Source: Stentor roeselii
Taxonomy: Eukaryota; Ciliophora; Heterotrichea; Heterotrichida; Stentoridae
Assembly: GCA_006503475.1 (NCBI GenBank)
Contig: RSEH01000271.1
Location: 1-62,656, forward strand
Length of the DNA stretch: 62,656 bases
Direction: 5' to 3'
Shown here: positions 10,161 through 19,723 of the stretch, piece after piece
Position numbering within the stretch: the first letter of the stretch is position 1
Layout of the letters: every line of letters starts with the position of its first letter
Translations under genes and position numbers: made by a program
The notes under the pieces: generated by a model
Databases searched by the model: none
Told to the model about the DNA's origin: nothing
Seen by the model: the letters and a program-made list of their open reading frames with translations, nothing else

Positions 10161-13100
10161 ATGGACGAAGGAAATGTTTCATTTGAGGACTGGACCTACC
10201 TTCAAAAATGCCTGAAATACGAGAAGATCCGCGTTAATCATGGTAACACCCATTCAGATGAAAACGAGAAGAAAGACCTTCTGAACCAATTAGACAACCT
10301 TTTAAAAGAGTACTACTCAAGTCAACTCATTATTCGAGAATCACAACAAGAGTCTTCTAACAAACATAAAAGACTTCTGCCTGATGCCCACTCGTTTTTA
10401 GCAGACAACTTCAGATATGCCGAGCAAATGGTTTTCATGATCAGGTCAAATCCTGAGATTTTTAACTTCATTTCGCAGGCTTGTCGCCAGCCTAAAGACG
10501 GTGCTGGGAATTTGATTGAAAGCTTTGGGTATTCTTTTTTCTTAGACTTGATACATCCTGAGAATACTGAATTGGAATTGGTCAATGTCATGCATCGACT
10601 TATTCATTCGGAACTTGAGTTTTTGGTGGAGACTAAAGGAAATATCAATAATTTGTTGAATGAAAATTTTGTGCTCAAGAATATGATGAGACTTTATATG
10701 AGAAGGAAAAATCAGAGAAAGTATATGAAACTTGTGTTTAGGAAACCTTTGAGAGAGATTATTCATGACCAAGAAACCATAAAAGAACTTCGTCTAGAGC
10801 CTCGAGCGATATACAAGGCAGAAAATGAGAGGATGATGAAGTACAACAACGAAGAAGTAGTCCCAACTCCTCAAAAAAAGAAAAGTTTCTTCGGAGGTAA
10901 CTCAAAAAAACCAAAGCCAGTAAAAGAGTCTCCAAAAGTCGAAGTAACAGAAGAAGAAGCCTTAAGCCACCCACAAGTAAAAAGCATCATCGAAGCCCGT
11001 AGTGAAATAATCATCAACCATTGCAAGTCTCTTCTAAACGCTTTATACAAAAACGTGCGAACAATGCCTTTCGGTCTTCGAGGAATCTGCAAGAAAATGG
11101 CTCAGTGGATTGAAAACTTGGAGTCAAAACAAGACGAAAAAACGATTTTTAACCTTTTAGGGATATTTTTATTTACTTCCTGGTGGATTCCTGCAATTTT
11201 AGACCCTATCAAGAGTGGTTTGCTTCAAAATGTGATAATCAACCCAGGGACTCTTTCATGTTTAAAGACAATTGCGACGATATTAAAGAACCTGTTCAAA
11301 GAGACCTTTTTTGACGAGCCTCATTATTTTGTAATCAACAAATTTATACTAGAAGAAAAGGAAAGATTAAAGCAATTTTTTCGAGAAATCATCAGTTTCG
11401 ACGAAACCAGCTTCACCAAATCAAAAAACAAGAAAAACCGTCATTCAGAAGCTTTAACAATGGATAAAACTTCAGGTTCCATGTTTAATTACTTTATGAT
11501 GACTTCTCGAAGGGTAAACGCGCCTCAGTTTTCATTTAATTCTCAGACGATCAAGCAAATGCAACATATGAACGAAATGAAAGAGTTCCGTATTACCACC
11601 GTGATGCTTTCCCTCGATGAAATCAGATTTCTCGCAAGGCTTTTCGAGGAAAACGAAGAAAAAATGATTCAAAAAGGATGGAACGATTTATCAAGATACG
11701 CGAAAAATCTTCGAGCAGCTGAAAGAAACAACTCATTATTCCAGGCAAGTTTCTTAAGAGAACAAGGATTTACCGAAGAGGACTCGCTTTACTTGCTGTT
11801 CATCAACAAGAAACTCGGCCCTGGTATCGACAGCGAAGTGGTCTACACCCCGAAGCATAACTTTTCAACTAACCCTGAAGAAAACAAGCTGCTGACAAAG
11901 GTAATCGACGCCACTAAGAACCTTGTCACTTTTCTTGATATGTCGATTTTCTTTGACCCTAGTCGAGAATGGTCTTTGTTTGACGTGGTGGAGTTCGTAA
12001 TTCAATTTTCTTATCTTTTTGAAAATAAAAAGGCTAACATGCAAAATGCGATTCCCATGAAACTTCTTGCACAGTTCTTAGCGGTTTATTTGAAAACTAT
12101 TCCTCAGGCTTATAAATCTCATAATTTCCGAAAGCTCTACACAGCGCTTATTAAGGACTATGAAGATCGCTTTGAATTTAAAAGACGTTTGGCGAATCGT
12201 AATAAGAAACTTCTGTTGTTAGCAGTGAACTTCATGGAAAAGCATATAACTGATATTAAACAAGAAATTCGTGTCTTTGAGTCAGTGAAAAGAAAAGAGT
12301 TTTTCTTAAGATTTATTAAAAAAGGTAAAGTCCCTGCTTGTCTCTTGTCAGTTAGAGATAATAGTGGAAAGTTAACTATTCAGGTCTTTCCTCAGTCTTC
12401 ATGTCCTCACTCGAAGTTGGCTTCTGTGAATGAGTTCGTCATGGGAAAAAAGATTCCAACGAAAGGAGGCCACCCGAGTGAATTGACTCATGTTAACAAT
12501 ATTGAAGAATTTTACCAGAAGTTCATGAAACTCGACCAGGTGGTCAACAGTACTGAATGCGAAGATGACCCTTTTAAAGTAGGAGACGCGTTTTTCGAGT
12601 ATATGAATATTATCAAAGGCATCATCTTTGAAAACTTGAAAAAAGAAGATGATACTGAAAATGCCTGTGAAGAGATTGAAAAGTATATCACGAGTTGCAT
12701 GTATAAAGATATATTTCCTCAGGCGTCTTCTATTGAAGATATGAATTTGCATACCAAAGCGCTTGAATTGGACTGGATTAAACCTGAACATCTTGATATT
12801 GTGCCGGCGAATCGAAATGAAGATATGTGGAAATTGGCTATTGAAGCTATGGAATTGATGGAAACTTATAGGGCTCCTGCTGAAAAACTTAATTGCTTGC
12901 TTGATTGCATGTCAATCATCGTTAATGTGCTTACTTTGGTTTCAGCAGGACAAGGGGTGAGCACCGACGACTCATTACCAATCATTATTTACATAGTAAT
13001 CAAAGCGAAGCCAAACCGTTTATACTCCAACTTAAACTACATCTCCAAATTCCGACATTCCAGCAAGATGATCGGTCTAAAAGGATTCGTTTTCCAGCAA

Positions 13101-13217
13101 TTTCAAAGCGCCGCAGCATTTGTCCTAACAGCAGACCATTCATGTTTAAGTATCAGTTTCGAAGACTACTCCAGAAATGTTCAAACAAGCCGAGAAAAAC
13201 ACGGAATTTCTTCTTAG
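10161..13217 (+). CDS. RasGAP-VPS9 protein, GAPVD1/RME-6-like
   Basis: A 1,018-residue protein. The start is the ATG at 10161; the same frame is open a little further upstream but has no ATG there. Residues about 60-420 look like a RasGAP domain of the IQGAP/GAPVD1 kind, including MPFGLRGICKKMAQW and LGIFLFTSWWIPAILDP. The C-terminal 110 residues are a VPS9 domain, with DDSLPIIIYIVIKAKP and a following helix ending in FQSAAAFVL. VPS9 domains activate Rab5-type GTPases by nucleotide exchange. This domain order is typical of GAPVD1/RME-6, which work in endocytosis. I do not see a clear catalytic arginine finger in the GAP part. The middle has a Lys/Pro-rich linker near residue 230. Confidence 0.82.
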   Translation: MDEGNVSFEDWTYLQKCLKYEKIRVNHGNTHSDENEKKDLLNQLDNLLKEYYSSQLIIRESQQESSNKHKRLLPDAHSFLADNFRYAEQMVFMIRSNPEIFNFISQACRQPKDGAGNLIESFGYSFFLDLIHPENTELELVNVMHRLIHSELEFLVETKGNINNLLNENFVLKNMMRLYMRRKNQRKYMKLVFRKPLREIIHDQETIKELRLEPRAIYKAENERMMKYNNEEVVPTPQKKKSFFGGNSKKPKPVKESPKVEVTEEEALSHPQVKSIIEARSEIIINHCKSLLNALYKNVRTMPFGLRGICKKMAQWIENLESKQDEKTIFNLLGIFLFTSWWIPAILDPIKSGLLQNVIINPGTLSCLKTIATILKNLFKETFFDEPHYFVINKFILEEKERLKQFFREIISFDETSFTKSKNKKNRHSEALTMDKTSGSMFNYFMMTSRRVNAPQFSFNSQTIKQMQHMNEMKEFRITTVMLSLDEIRFLARLFEENEEKMIQKGWNDLSRYAKNLRAAERNNSLFQASFLREQGFTEEDSLYLLFINKKLGPGIDSEVVYTPKHNFSTNPEENKLLTKVIDATKNLVTFLDMSIFFDPSREWSLFDVVEFVIQFSYLFENKKANMQNAIPMKLLAQFLAVYLKTIPQAYKSHNFRKLYTALIKDYEDRFEFKRRLANRNKKLLLLAVNFMEKHITDIKQEIRVFESVKRKEFFLRFIKKGKVPACLLSVRDNSGKLTIQVFPQSSCPHSKLASVNEFVMGKKIPTKGGHPSELTHVNNIEEFYQKFMKLDQVVNSTECEDDPFKVGDAFFEYMNIIKGIIFENLKKEDDTENACEEIEKYITSCMYKDIFPQASSIEDMNLHTKALELDWIKPEHLDIVPANRNEDMWKLAIEAMELMETYRAPAEKLNCLLDCMSIIVNVLTLVSAGQGVSTDDSLPIIIYIVIKAKPNRLYSNLNYISKFRHSSKMIGLKGFVFQQFQSAAAFVLTADHSCLSISFEDYSRNVQTSREKHGISS

Positions 13218-13226
13218 TTAAAGTAA

Positions 13227-14984
13227 ATGGAAATGGAAGAAGTGATGACTGGGCAGGAGCTCAGCGGGTATTTTCGACTGAAAAGAAAAGTCTTCTGGGC
13301 AAGAAGGTTCATCGTCGTGAAGTCCGGCATCTTGTATTACTATAAAAACCCGACCTCAACCACTCCAAGAGGAATTTTTCATCTTTTAGGAAGAAAAGTA
13401 AATCGGGATAGCAAAGACCTGATCCTTGAGATACTCAAAGGACAAGGCGACTCTTTGAAAATTCAATTCACAAGTGCAAGTGAGTTCAATGTTTGGCTTA
13501 ACTACCTCAGTCTTTCCATTATGAGTGAAAAAGCACCTGCGCAGGTCTGTCCTTATGAAGAAATGGTCAAAATCTCTCAACAGGAAAATCAGAAACTTAT
13601 TCAACAAATCCCTCAAAGTAACTTTTTACCTGCTCTTAAAAGTAAAATTGATGAAATTAAAGGAAGATCTTATTTATTAGTTGGAACTCGAGGAAGTAGT
13701 TTATTTTCTTGCACATGTGGGAAAGTTGAGGAAAAAAAGGAAAAAAATAATGACTGGAGACTTCTTTCTCTTGCTTTTTTCGCTGTTGTGTTGATTATTG
13801 ACTGGGCAATTGGAAGAATTCTTTCACTTTGCTTCATCGCTGCTTTTGCGATTTATGTCCATCTTAGTCACAACAGGGTCAAAGACGTTCCAACTGTCGA
13901 GTCAAAAATTTACTTTAAAAATACTGGACTGTTTAAAGCAGGTGTTGGAGAAATTTTAACTGCTTTGTTCGACACGGTCAGTCGATCTGCCTGGGACCCT
14001 TACTTGACAGATGCTTCAGAATCATCAGTGATTCGCCTTACTTACCACTTCAACTCATCAACAACTACCCAAGAAATGAGCAGAAGTCTTTTAAAAGACG
14101 GGTCAATTTTTTACATCGTTGAAAAAACTGGACTAGAAGTCAAAAACCTCTTCGCTATTGAAAGTAAAGATAAAAAAGGACAGTTACAAACTTTAATCAC
14201 TCATTACGGCGCAATGGACTCGAAGAATTCGCCACTTATCGGAAATGCAGATCTTTTGAATTGTTTGAAAGTCTTTGTAGAGTCGAATACAGTTTATGTT
14301 AACACCCAGCCGATCATCGCAGGGGACAAGTCTTCAGATGAAGAAGACCAAACTGAATCAGGGTCGATTCTAGAAAACGAACCAAAACATTTATATGCGA
14401 ATGAAGCTAAAAGGGTTGCTGCGGAAGTTGAAGAGTTCCTGAATACTAAGGAAGGCTGGGAAAGTCTTAAGTTAAGTAGCTCACTTGTCAAAGGATTTCG
14501 GAAAAAAACTGATGCAGGGTTTTTCGTTGTCAAAAGTGAAGGGGAAATCAAGAGAAGTCCTGAAGAAATCCTTATTTGTCTGAAGGATCTCAGCAGAAAA
14601 CAGGCTTATGACTTGACTTTTGAAAGTGGATATACAGTTGAAACTATTGACTTGAGTACTGAGATTGTTTATCAGAAGTATAAAGGAAAATTAGGAGTCT
14701 CTGCTAGGGACTTCTGCCTGCTTCAGACTAGAGTTGAATATCCTGATGGACGTGTTTTGGCTTTAGCTACTAGTATCAGTCATCCTAAGTGTCCTGAAAC
14801 GAAATGTGTCAGAGCTCATTTGTATTTTGGAGTGCATCTGTTGACTCCTGTTTCTAGTCAAATCACTTTAGATACTTATATGATTTATGTTGATATTAGG
14901 GGCAATATTCCCAAGTTTTTGGCTAATACTGTCCAGGTGGACCAGGCCATGTTGGTTGAGAATCTTAGAAACTTCTTGAATTAG
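13227..14984 (+). CDS. PH and START domain membrane-linked lipid-transfer-type protein
   Basis: A 585-residue protein starting 9 bases after the previous stop. Residues about 8-98 form a PH domain (GYFRLKRKVFWARRFIVV, then LYYYK, ending with a Trp-containing helix). Residues 178-213 are hydrophobic and could form a membrane hairpin. Residues about 225-370 look like a START-type fold (LFDTVSRSAWDPYL). Residues about 405-580 form a second, clearer START domain (YKGKLGVSARDFCLLQTR, and a C-terminal helix). PH-START proteins carry or sense lipids at membrane contacts; the ligand here is unknown. The tandem START arrangement with a hydrophobic hairpin is uncommon. Confidence 0.75.
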   Translation: MEMEEVMTGQELSGYFRLKRKVFWARRFIVVKSGILYYYKNPTSTTPRGIFHLLGRKVNRDSKDLILEILKGQGDSLKIQFTSASEFNVWLNYLSLSIMSEKAPAQVCPYEEMVKISQQENQKLIQQIPQSNFLPALKSKIDEIKGRSYLLVGTRGSSLFSCTCGKVEEKKEKNNDWRLLSLAFFAVVLIIDWAIGRILSLCFIAAFAIYVHLSHNRVKDVPTVESKIYFKNTGLFKAGVGEILTALFDTVSRSAWDPYLTDASESSVIRLTYHFNSSTTTQEMSRSLLKDGSIFYIVEKTGLEVKNLFAIESKDKKGQLQTLITHYGAMDSKNSPLIGNADLLNCLKVFVESNTVYVNTQPIIAGDKSSDEEDQTESGSILENEPKHLYANEAKRVAAEVEEFLNTKEGWESLKLSSSLVKGFRKKTDAGFFVVKSEGEIKRSPEEILICLKDLSRKQAYDLTFESGYTVETIDLSTEIVYQKYKGKLGVSARDFCLLQTRVEYPDGRVLALATSISHPKCPETKCVRAHLYFGVHLLTPVSSQITLDTYMIYVDIRGNIPKFLANTVQVDQAMLVENLRNFLN

Positions 14985-14994
14985 ATTAGCTATA
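14985..14994 (+). promoter_or_regulatory. ATTAGCTATA element before ATG
   Basis: This ten-base string directly precedes the ATG of the C2-domain gene and is identical to the spacer between the divergent dCache and CFAP299 genes. It lies at the very end of the preceding gene's 10-nt spacer, so its position is fixed relative to the start. The role is inferred. Confidence 0.35.
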
Positions 14995-15960
14995 ATGAGT
15001 AAGAATAATTTTGGGGCTATCGTCCTCCGAGTAAAAGTATTCGAAGGTTCTCTCTTCAGATCCGTAGTCCGAATGGGTAACATGAACCCATACGTAGAAG
15101 TCCTTTGGAACGACGTGACCTGGTCAAGCAAAGTAGCAAAAGATCAAAACACTAGTCCAAAATGGGAAGATTTCCACACCTTTGAAGCAAGCGAGGTAGG
15201 TCCAGCCGTGATGCGAGTTCTTCACCACAACCTTCTTCTTCCAGCTCAAGAAATCGGTGTCTGTGTCGTGTCAAGCGAGGAGCTGTTGAAGGGCAAGACG
15301 AAAGAATGGCTGGAAATCTTTGCCGAAGGCAAAGTGGTAGGAAAGATAAAGGTCACTGTCAACGCCTACGAAGAAAAGCGAACAGATCTAAGCACCCAGA
15401 ACACGAGTTACGCTTACGTCGACCTCCGTGAAGAGTACTTCCGACGACTCAATGAACTGGAACTAGAAAAAGAAGAACTCGAGTTTTACCGCATGCAGTA
15501 CAAGAAAAAAACACAAAAACTCCAGCAAGATAAAAAACATTACAAGTCCACTTTAACTGAAATCGTCAAAAGAAAGACCCCTCAACATACAGAAGAGTCT
15601 TCAGATGACGACTTTCATGGCAACCCACTTTCAGGTCCGACAAAGACAAAAAACCTGTCAATTGAAAATCAGAAAAAAATCATGTACAAGACTTTAAACA
15701 GCCAAGTCGCTTTAGACCTTCAAAAAATGCGAGAAATGAGAGGCAAGAAAAAGTCAATAAAAATTTCCAGTACTTTTGGAGGAGCTTCTGAAAGTTCTCG
15801 AGTTTGTGAAGAAATTGAGTCAGATACTTTAGAACTTCGTTTTGACTATTCAAATGAATTCGAGACTCCAAAACGTCTTGAGTCTCCAAGCCAGGTGCAT
15901 TACAAGACGATGGGAAACAGTAAAAGCAGTAGAAACTACGACAGGAGACTGTTTGATTAA
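14995..15960 (+). CDS. C2-domain coiled-coil protein
   Basis: A 321-residue protein. Residues about 8-125 have the beta-sandwich pattern of a C2 domain: VLRVKVFEGS, a loop with GNMNPYVEV, then SPKWEDFHTF. Few of the acidic loop residues needed for calcium binding are obvious, so calcium-independent membrane or protein binding is possible. Residues about 140-185 form a Glu/Lys-rich coiled coil, followed by a Ser/Lys-rich tail. It lies 10 bases after the PH-START gene on the same strand. Both carry lipid-related domains, but no shared complex is shown. Confidence 0.75.
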   Translation: MSKNNFGAIVLRVKVFEGSLFRSVVRMGNMNPYVEVLWNDVTWSSKVAKDQNTSPKWEDFHTFEASEVGPAVMRVLHHNLLLPAQEIGVCVVSSEELLKGKTKEWLEIFAEGKVVGKIKVTVNAYEEKRTDLSTQNTSYAYVDLREEYFRRLNELELEKEELEFYRMQYKKKTQKLQQDKKHYKSTLTEIVKRKTPQHTEESSDDDFHGNPLSGPTKTKNLSIENQKKIMYKTLNSQVALDLQKMREMRGKKKSIKISSTFGGASESSRVCEEIESDTLELRFDYSNEFETPKRLESPSQVHYKTMGNSKSSRNYDRRLFD

Positions 15961-15985
15961 TTTAATAATATAAATAGAGAAGATA

Positions 15986-16270
15986 TTAACTATACTCTGT
16001 CTTCTTTATTATAGAGTTGCAGGCACTGCAGTAGACTGTCGCGACTTGGAACGAGTTGATGCATAAAGGAGCGAGACATACGCCGAACCAACAGCCGATC
16101 ATGCAGACTCCTCCTCCGACGAGCCAGGTGAGGGTGGTGGGCTCGTAGATTCGATTAGGCGTGATTGACTGCTTGCAGTGACTGCAGTACTCCCCTTCAT
16201 CAATCACTCCGATAAGCGGCGTGTGAAGCGCCGGTTGAATCAATGACTTAGAAATATCAGTGTCACTCAT
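15986..16270 (-). CDS. LITAF-like zinc-ribbon membrane protein
   Basis: A 94-residue protein with the LITAF layout: a first CxxC (YCSHCK near residue 29), a hydrophobic segment of about 25 residues (WLVGGGVCMIGCWFGVCLAP), and a second CxxC (YCSACN near residue 80). In the LITAF family the two CxxC knuckles fold into one zinc site and the hydrophobic part inserts into the cytosolic face of endosomal or lysosomal membranes. Family size and motif spacing agree. It lies between two plus-strand genes, with 25-29 bases on each side. Confidence 0.82.
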   Translation of the reverse strand: MSDTDISKSLIQPALHTPLIGVIDEGEYCSHCKQSITPNRIYEPTTLTWLVGGGVCMIGCWFGVCLAPLCINSFQVATVYCSACNSIIKKTEYS

Positions 16271-16299
16271 TTATTTATTACAGTCTTCTAGTAAAAACC

Positions 16300-18066
16300 A
16301 TGGCTAAAGGTAAAACTTCCAGAAGCACCTGGCAAATCGTCAAGTTTTGTGCACCTTTCTCTTGGAATAGAATTTCTTGTAAAGATCGATTTATTTTCAC
16401 ACTTTCTGTTTTACTTTTAACGATTTCTAGTGTGTTGTCTATTGTTTCGAATGTGGTACTTAAGGAGATTATCAATTATTTGGTGAAAGGTGATGTTGCT
16501 TATTATTATATTGCGGTTTACTGTGCGTTTTACTTTGGAGCTGAATGTTCGAATAACTTGAAATCGTTTTGTTTTATTTATGTGGAAGCGAAAATACAGA
16601 CTCAGCTCTCGTCACTTGTCTTTGGACATGTCTTGGGACTCAGCATGCCTTATCATCTCTCCAGAGAGACTGGAAAAGTGTTGAAAGAAATTCAAAGAGG
16701 GTCGATTTCAGTGCCGCAGGTGATTCGAACAGGTCTTTTTTATGTCTTTCCGATTTTTTTGCAGTTGGCTCTTATCGAAACTTACTTGATGGTCATCTTT
16801 GACTTGACATATCCGATTATCCTGATGTGTTCTGTGGTTTTTTATATTGTTTTTACTATCATTGCTAGTGAATGGAGAAGTTCTATTCAGAGGCAAGTTA
16901 ATACCTCGGATAGCAGTTTTTTATCTAAAGCGACCGACGCTCTTTATAATTGTGAAGCAGTTAAAATTAATAATGGAGAATCGCATGAGACTAGTCGATG
17001 TGCAGAGGCTTTTTCGCAGTTTCGGGCAGGAAAAGTAAACATGCATAAGTCTTTAGTGGTTTTGCATATTGGGCAGGAGTTTATTGTGACTTTGGGTAAC
17101 TTCGTGTGCCTTTCGCTACTGGCCTATGAGACTATGCAAGGGAAGAAGCAAGCTGGGGATTTTGTTATGATGCAGGGATTTCTATCGCTGTTGTATTCAC
17201 CGCTTAAGAATATGGGGAATTACTATGAGTCGATTAAACAAGCGCTTATTGACTCTGAAGGAGTGATGAACCTCCTGGACATCCCTCAAGACATAAAAGA
17301 CGACCCAAACTCGATCCAATTACTCGAATGTTCAGGCCAAATAGACTTCAAATCCGTATGCTTCCGGTACCGACCTGAGCTGCCTCTGGCTCTAAGCTCG
17401 ATCAGCTTCTCGCTCCGCCCTGGCGGAGCTTTAGGTATAGTAGGCCAGACCGGTTCAGGTAAAAGTACAATATCAAGACTTTTATTCCGATTATACGACA
17501 TATCCAGCGGAAGTATCTCAATCGACGGTATCGACATCCGAAAGATCTCATTGGACTCTCTACACTCTCAAATCGCGATAGTCCCTCAAGACTGTTCCTT
17601 ATTCAACGAGAGCATCGCTTACAACATCGGCTACGCGAATACTTCAAATCTCGACCAAATCAAATGGGCGGCGGGGAAGGCTCGAATCCATTCACTCATC
17701 GAGTCCCTTCCTCAGGGGTACTCAACACTCGTCGGAGAAAAAGGCATCCGCCTGTCAGGGGGCGAGCGTCAAAGAGTAGCAATCGCGAGGGCATTGATCC
17801 GAAAGCCGAAAATCCTTTGCTTTGACGAAGCGACCTCTTCTTTAGACCTGCTGACAGAAGAAGAAGTGCATTCGAGTCTCAAGTCCTTGAGCAAGTCGTT
17901 CACTTCAGTGATCATCGCGCATCGGTTGAGTTCAGTGACGCATTGCGACCAGATCCTCGTGTTGGAAGCAGGAAGAGTCATCCAAGCAGGGCGTCATGAT
18001 GAACTTGTATTGGAACCTGGAAGGTACAGCGAGATGTGGAAGCAGCAGCTGGAGCATATTAAATAA
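16300..18066 (+). CDS. ABC half-transporter of the ABCB (ABCB6/ABCB7/HMT1-like) type
   Basis: A 588-residue half-transporter: six predicted membrane helices in residues about 30-320, then one nucleotide-binding domain. Walker A GQTGSGKST lies near residue 382, the signature LSGGERQRVAIARAL near 485, Walker B ILCFDEATSSLD near 504, and the H-loop IAHRLSS near 538. The membrane domain carries ETGKVLKEIQRG and ALYNCEAVKINNGE, resembling the mitochondrial ABCB7/ATM1 and vacuolar ABCB6/HMT1 branch. Substrates there are glutathione or metal conjugates, or haem-related compounds. The N-terminus is short and shows no strong mitochondrial targeting signal, which slightly favours a vacuolar location. 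It converges on the next gene with 4 bases between stop codons. Confidence 0.88.
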   Translation: MAKGKTSRSTWQIVKFCAPFSWNRISCKDRFIFTLSVLLLTISSVLSIVSNVVLKEIINYLVKGDVAYYYIAVYCAFYFGAECSNNLKSFCFIYVEAKIQTQLSSLVFGHVLGLSMPYHLSRETGKVLKEIQRGSISVPQVIRTGLFYVFPIFLQLALIETYLMVIFDLTYPIILMCSVVFYIVFTIIASEWRSSIQRQVNTSDSSFLSKATDALYNCEAVKINNGESHETSRCAEAFSQFRAGKVNMHKSLVVLHIGQEFIVTLGNFVCLSLLAYETMQGKKQAGDFVMMQGFLSLLYSPLKNMGNYYESIKQALIDSEGVMNLLDIPQDIKDDPNSIQLLECSGQIDFKSVCFRYRPELPLALSSISFSLRPGGALGIVGQTGSGKSTISRLLFRLYDISSGSISIDGIDIRKISLDSLHSQIAIVPQDCSLFNESIAYNIGYANTSNLDQIKWAAGKARIHSLIESLPQGYSTLVGEKGIRLSGGERQRVAIARALIRKPKILCFDEATSSLDLLTEEEVHSSLKSLSKSFTSVIIAHRLSSVTHCDQILVLEAGRVIQAGRHDELVLEPGRYSEMWKQQLEHIK

Positions 18067-18070
18067 TTAT

Positions 18071-19675
18071 CTATTGTAAAGATATCTCGACTACCTTGCC
18101 GGTTTCAGGACAAATGGAAAACTTCAGCTGCGGCTTTTCACCTGACATCAGCTGCTTGGTGAAACGCTTCACGTTTACTTTAGAGATTATCAACTCGTCT
18201 TGAGTGAATAAAAACTCTTCGCCGCTTTCTTCACAGATTAAAATTCCTGCACGTTTTTGGATACTGAAAAATTTCACTTGACCTGATTTTTCTTGGGGGG
18301 TTAAAGGATTTAATGTGAACTTTCGGATGAAGTTAGTGTTTATTGGAGGATTTGTGTCGTCTTCGGAATGGAGTTCTAATAGACTGGAACTTAAGGGAAG
18401 GTTGTTGCATTGGGATAGGTCTTCTGATTTGAATTCCATTCGAGGGATTATCAGGATATTTTTACCATGACTCGATGGACTACAAGGATTTGACTTATCA
18501 AGACTTTGGTTTTCAATCGAACTGACTTCATGATCAGGAATACTTTCAATAATTTCTTTCATCTCATCATTAAGTATCTCACATACACGTATAGTTCCAT
18601 GATTCACATCAACTTCTTGCCACTCATTAAACCCTGAGTCATTTTCAGGGTCTTCCAGTTCTTCACTTTGATAGAACTCATTTGAAGACCCTTCCGATTT
18701 TTCAATTCGAGCACTTTGATTTTCTTCAAATGAAAAATTTTCAGATATTTCTTCTGAGATTTTTTCAATTATATAGTTTTTGTTACCTGTGCGGAAATCT
18801 GGACTACTGGAACTTGACTGCCATTTATATTGAATGACTTCAGGAAGACCTGGCCTTTGAAAAAGAGGTTTAAAGAAATTTTTTATGTTTTTGCAGTCAT
18901 CTTCATGAAGTTTTAACTGATCTAGTTTTTCAAGACCATCTTGAATTGATTTCAACTCGTAAGGAGCCAGGAGGAGTTTAAGGAAAATCACTCCAAGACT
19001 CCAGACATCGTTTTTTAAGTTGACTTCGAAGTCAGGTGGGTCAAACTCGGACATTTTTTGAACCATTGCTGAGACACTGATTTTAACTGAATTGTTTACT
19101 AAAAATACGTCTTTTTCTGTGAGGTGCTTCAAAATCACCCCGAGTTTGTGAAATTGCATTATTCCTTGCATGATTTGTTTTATAAATGTGAGAGCTGGTC
19201 CGAAAGGAATTTTGTTATTTGAGGTGACATCATCTAAACTTTTCTCACCACAAGGATCTGTGACGATTTTTACGTAGTCTTTATCTTCGCTTACAAAAAG
19301 AACTTTAACGATGTTTTCTTGGCAGAATTGGGAGACTTTCAAGGTATTTTCGATTAACTTCTCGCAGTCAGTTTGAAAAAGTGTTGATTTTTTAATTATT
19401 ATTGCTTCTTTGAGCTGTCCAGAGTTACTTTGAATGCAAGAATATCTGTTAATAGTCGAATACGAGCTAATCTTCCCCGTCAAACTGTAGCTTAAAGTAT
19501 CTGGCGATGTCGGAGTCGAAGTCTTCTGATTTTCAAACCTAAGCAGCTGAATATCTGGAATATAATTAACCTGAATCGTATCAATCAGCGAGTCTTGCTT
19601 ATTCAGCTGTTCTTTCGACAGTTCAACTGTCACCTGGTCGTTGTTTGATACTGTGGAACTTTGGCAGCAGCCCAT
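18071..19675 (-). CDS. Lipidated pseudokinase with C-terminal cold-shock-like domain
   Basis: A 534-residue protein. It starts MGCCQSS, a classic N-myristoylation and palmitoylation signal. Residues about 80-275 have a protein-kinase fold: an IIIKK-type lysine strand, the helix FIKQIMQGIMQFHKLGV, and the DVWSLGVIFLKLLL helix. The catalytic loop reads ILKHLTEKDVFL, so the HRD aspartate is gone. The DFG position reads VSA. It should not phosphorylate. Residues about 290-455 are acidic and Ser-rich. Residues 464-534 resemble a cold-shock domain (GQVKFFSIQKRAGI, EEFLFTQDELI, GEKPQLKFSI), though the nucleic-acid-binding aromatic residues are partly replaced. This combination is not one I know. Confidence 0.75.
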   Translation of the reverse strand: MGCCQSSTVSNNDQVTVELSKEQLNKQDSLIDTIQVNYIPDIQLLRFENQKTSTPTSPDTLSYSLTGKISSYSTINRYSCIQSNSGQLKEAIIIKKSTLFQTDCEKLIENTLKVSQFCQENIVKVLFVSEDKDYVKIVTDPCGEKSLDDVTSNNKIPFGPALTFIKQIMQGIMQFHKLGVILKHLTEKDVFLVNNSVKISVSAMVQKMSEFDPPDFEVNLKNDVWSLGVIFLKLLLAPYELKSIQDGLEKLDQLKLHEDDCKNIKNFFKPLFQRPGLPEVIQYKWQSSSSSPDFRTGNKNYIIEKISEEISENFSFEENQSARIEKSEGSSNEFYQSEELEDPENDSGFNEWQEVDVNHGTIRVCEILNDEMKEIIESIPDHEVSSIENQSLDKSNPCSPSSHGKNILIIPRMEFKSEDLSQCNNLPLSSSLLELHSEDDTNPPINTNFIRKFTLNPLTPQEKSGQVKFFSIQKRAGILICEESGEEFLFTQDELIISKVNVKRFTKQLMSGEKPQLKFSICPETGKVVEISLQ

Positions 19676-19723
19676 TTATTACTATTTAACCTTAAACTGA
19701 AATTAAGGACTAGTAAATCTCGA

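Noticed and set aside
5009-15960. A polycistronic operon of closely spaced plus-strand genes
   Set aside because: Spacing of 8-99 bases is matched by opposite-strand neighbours in the same window, so it reflects general compactness. There is no sign of shared transcripts.
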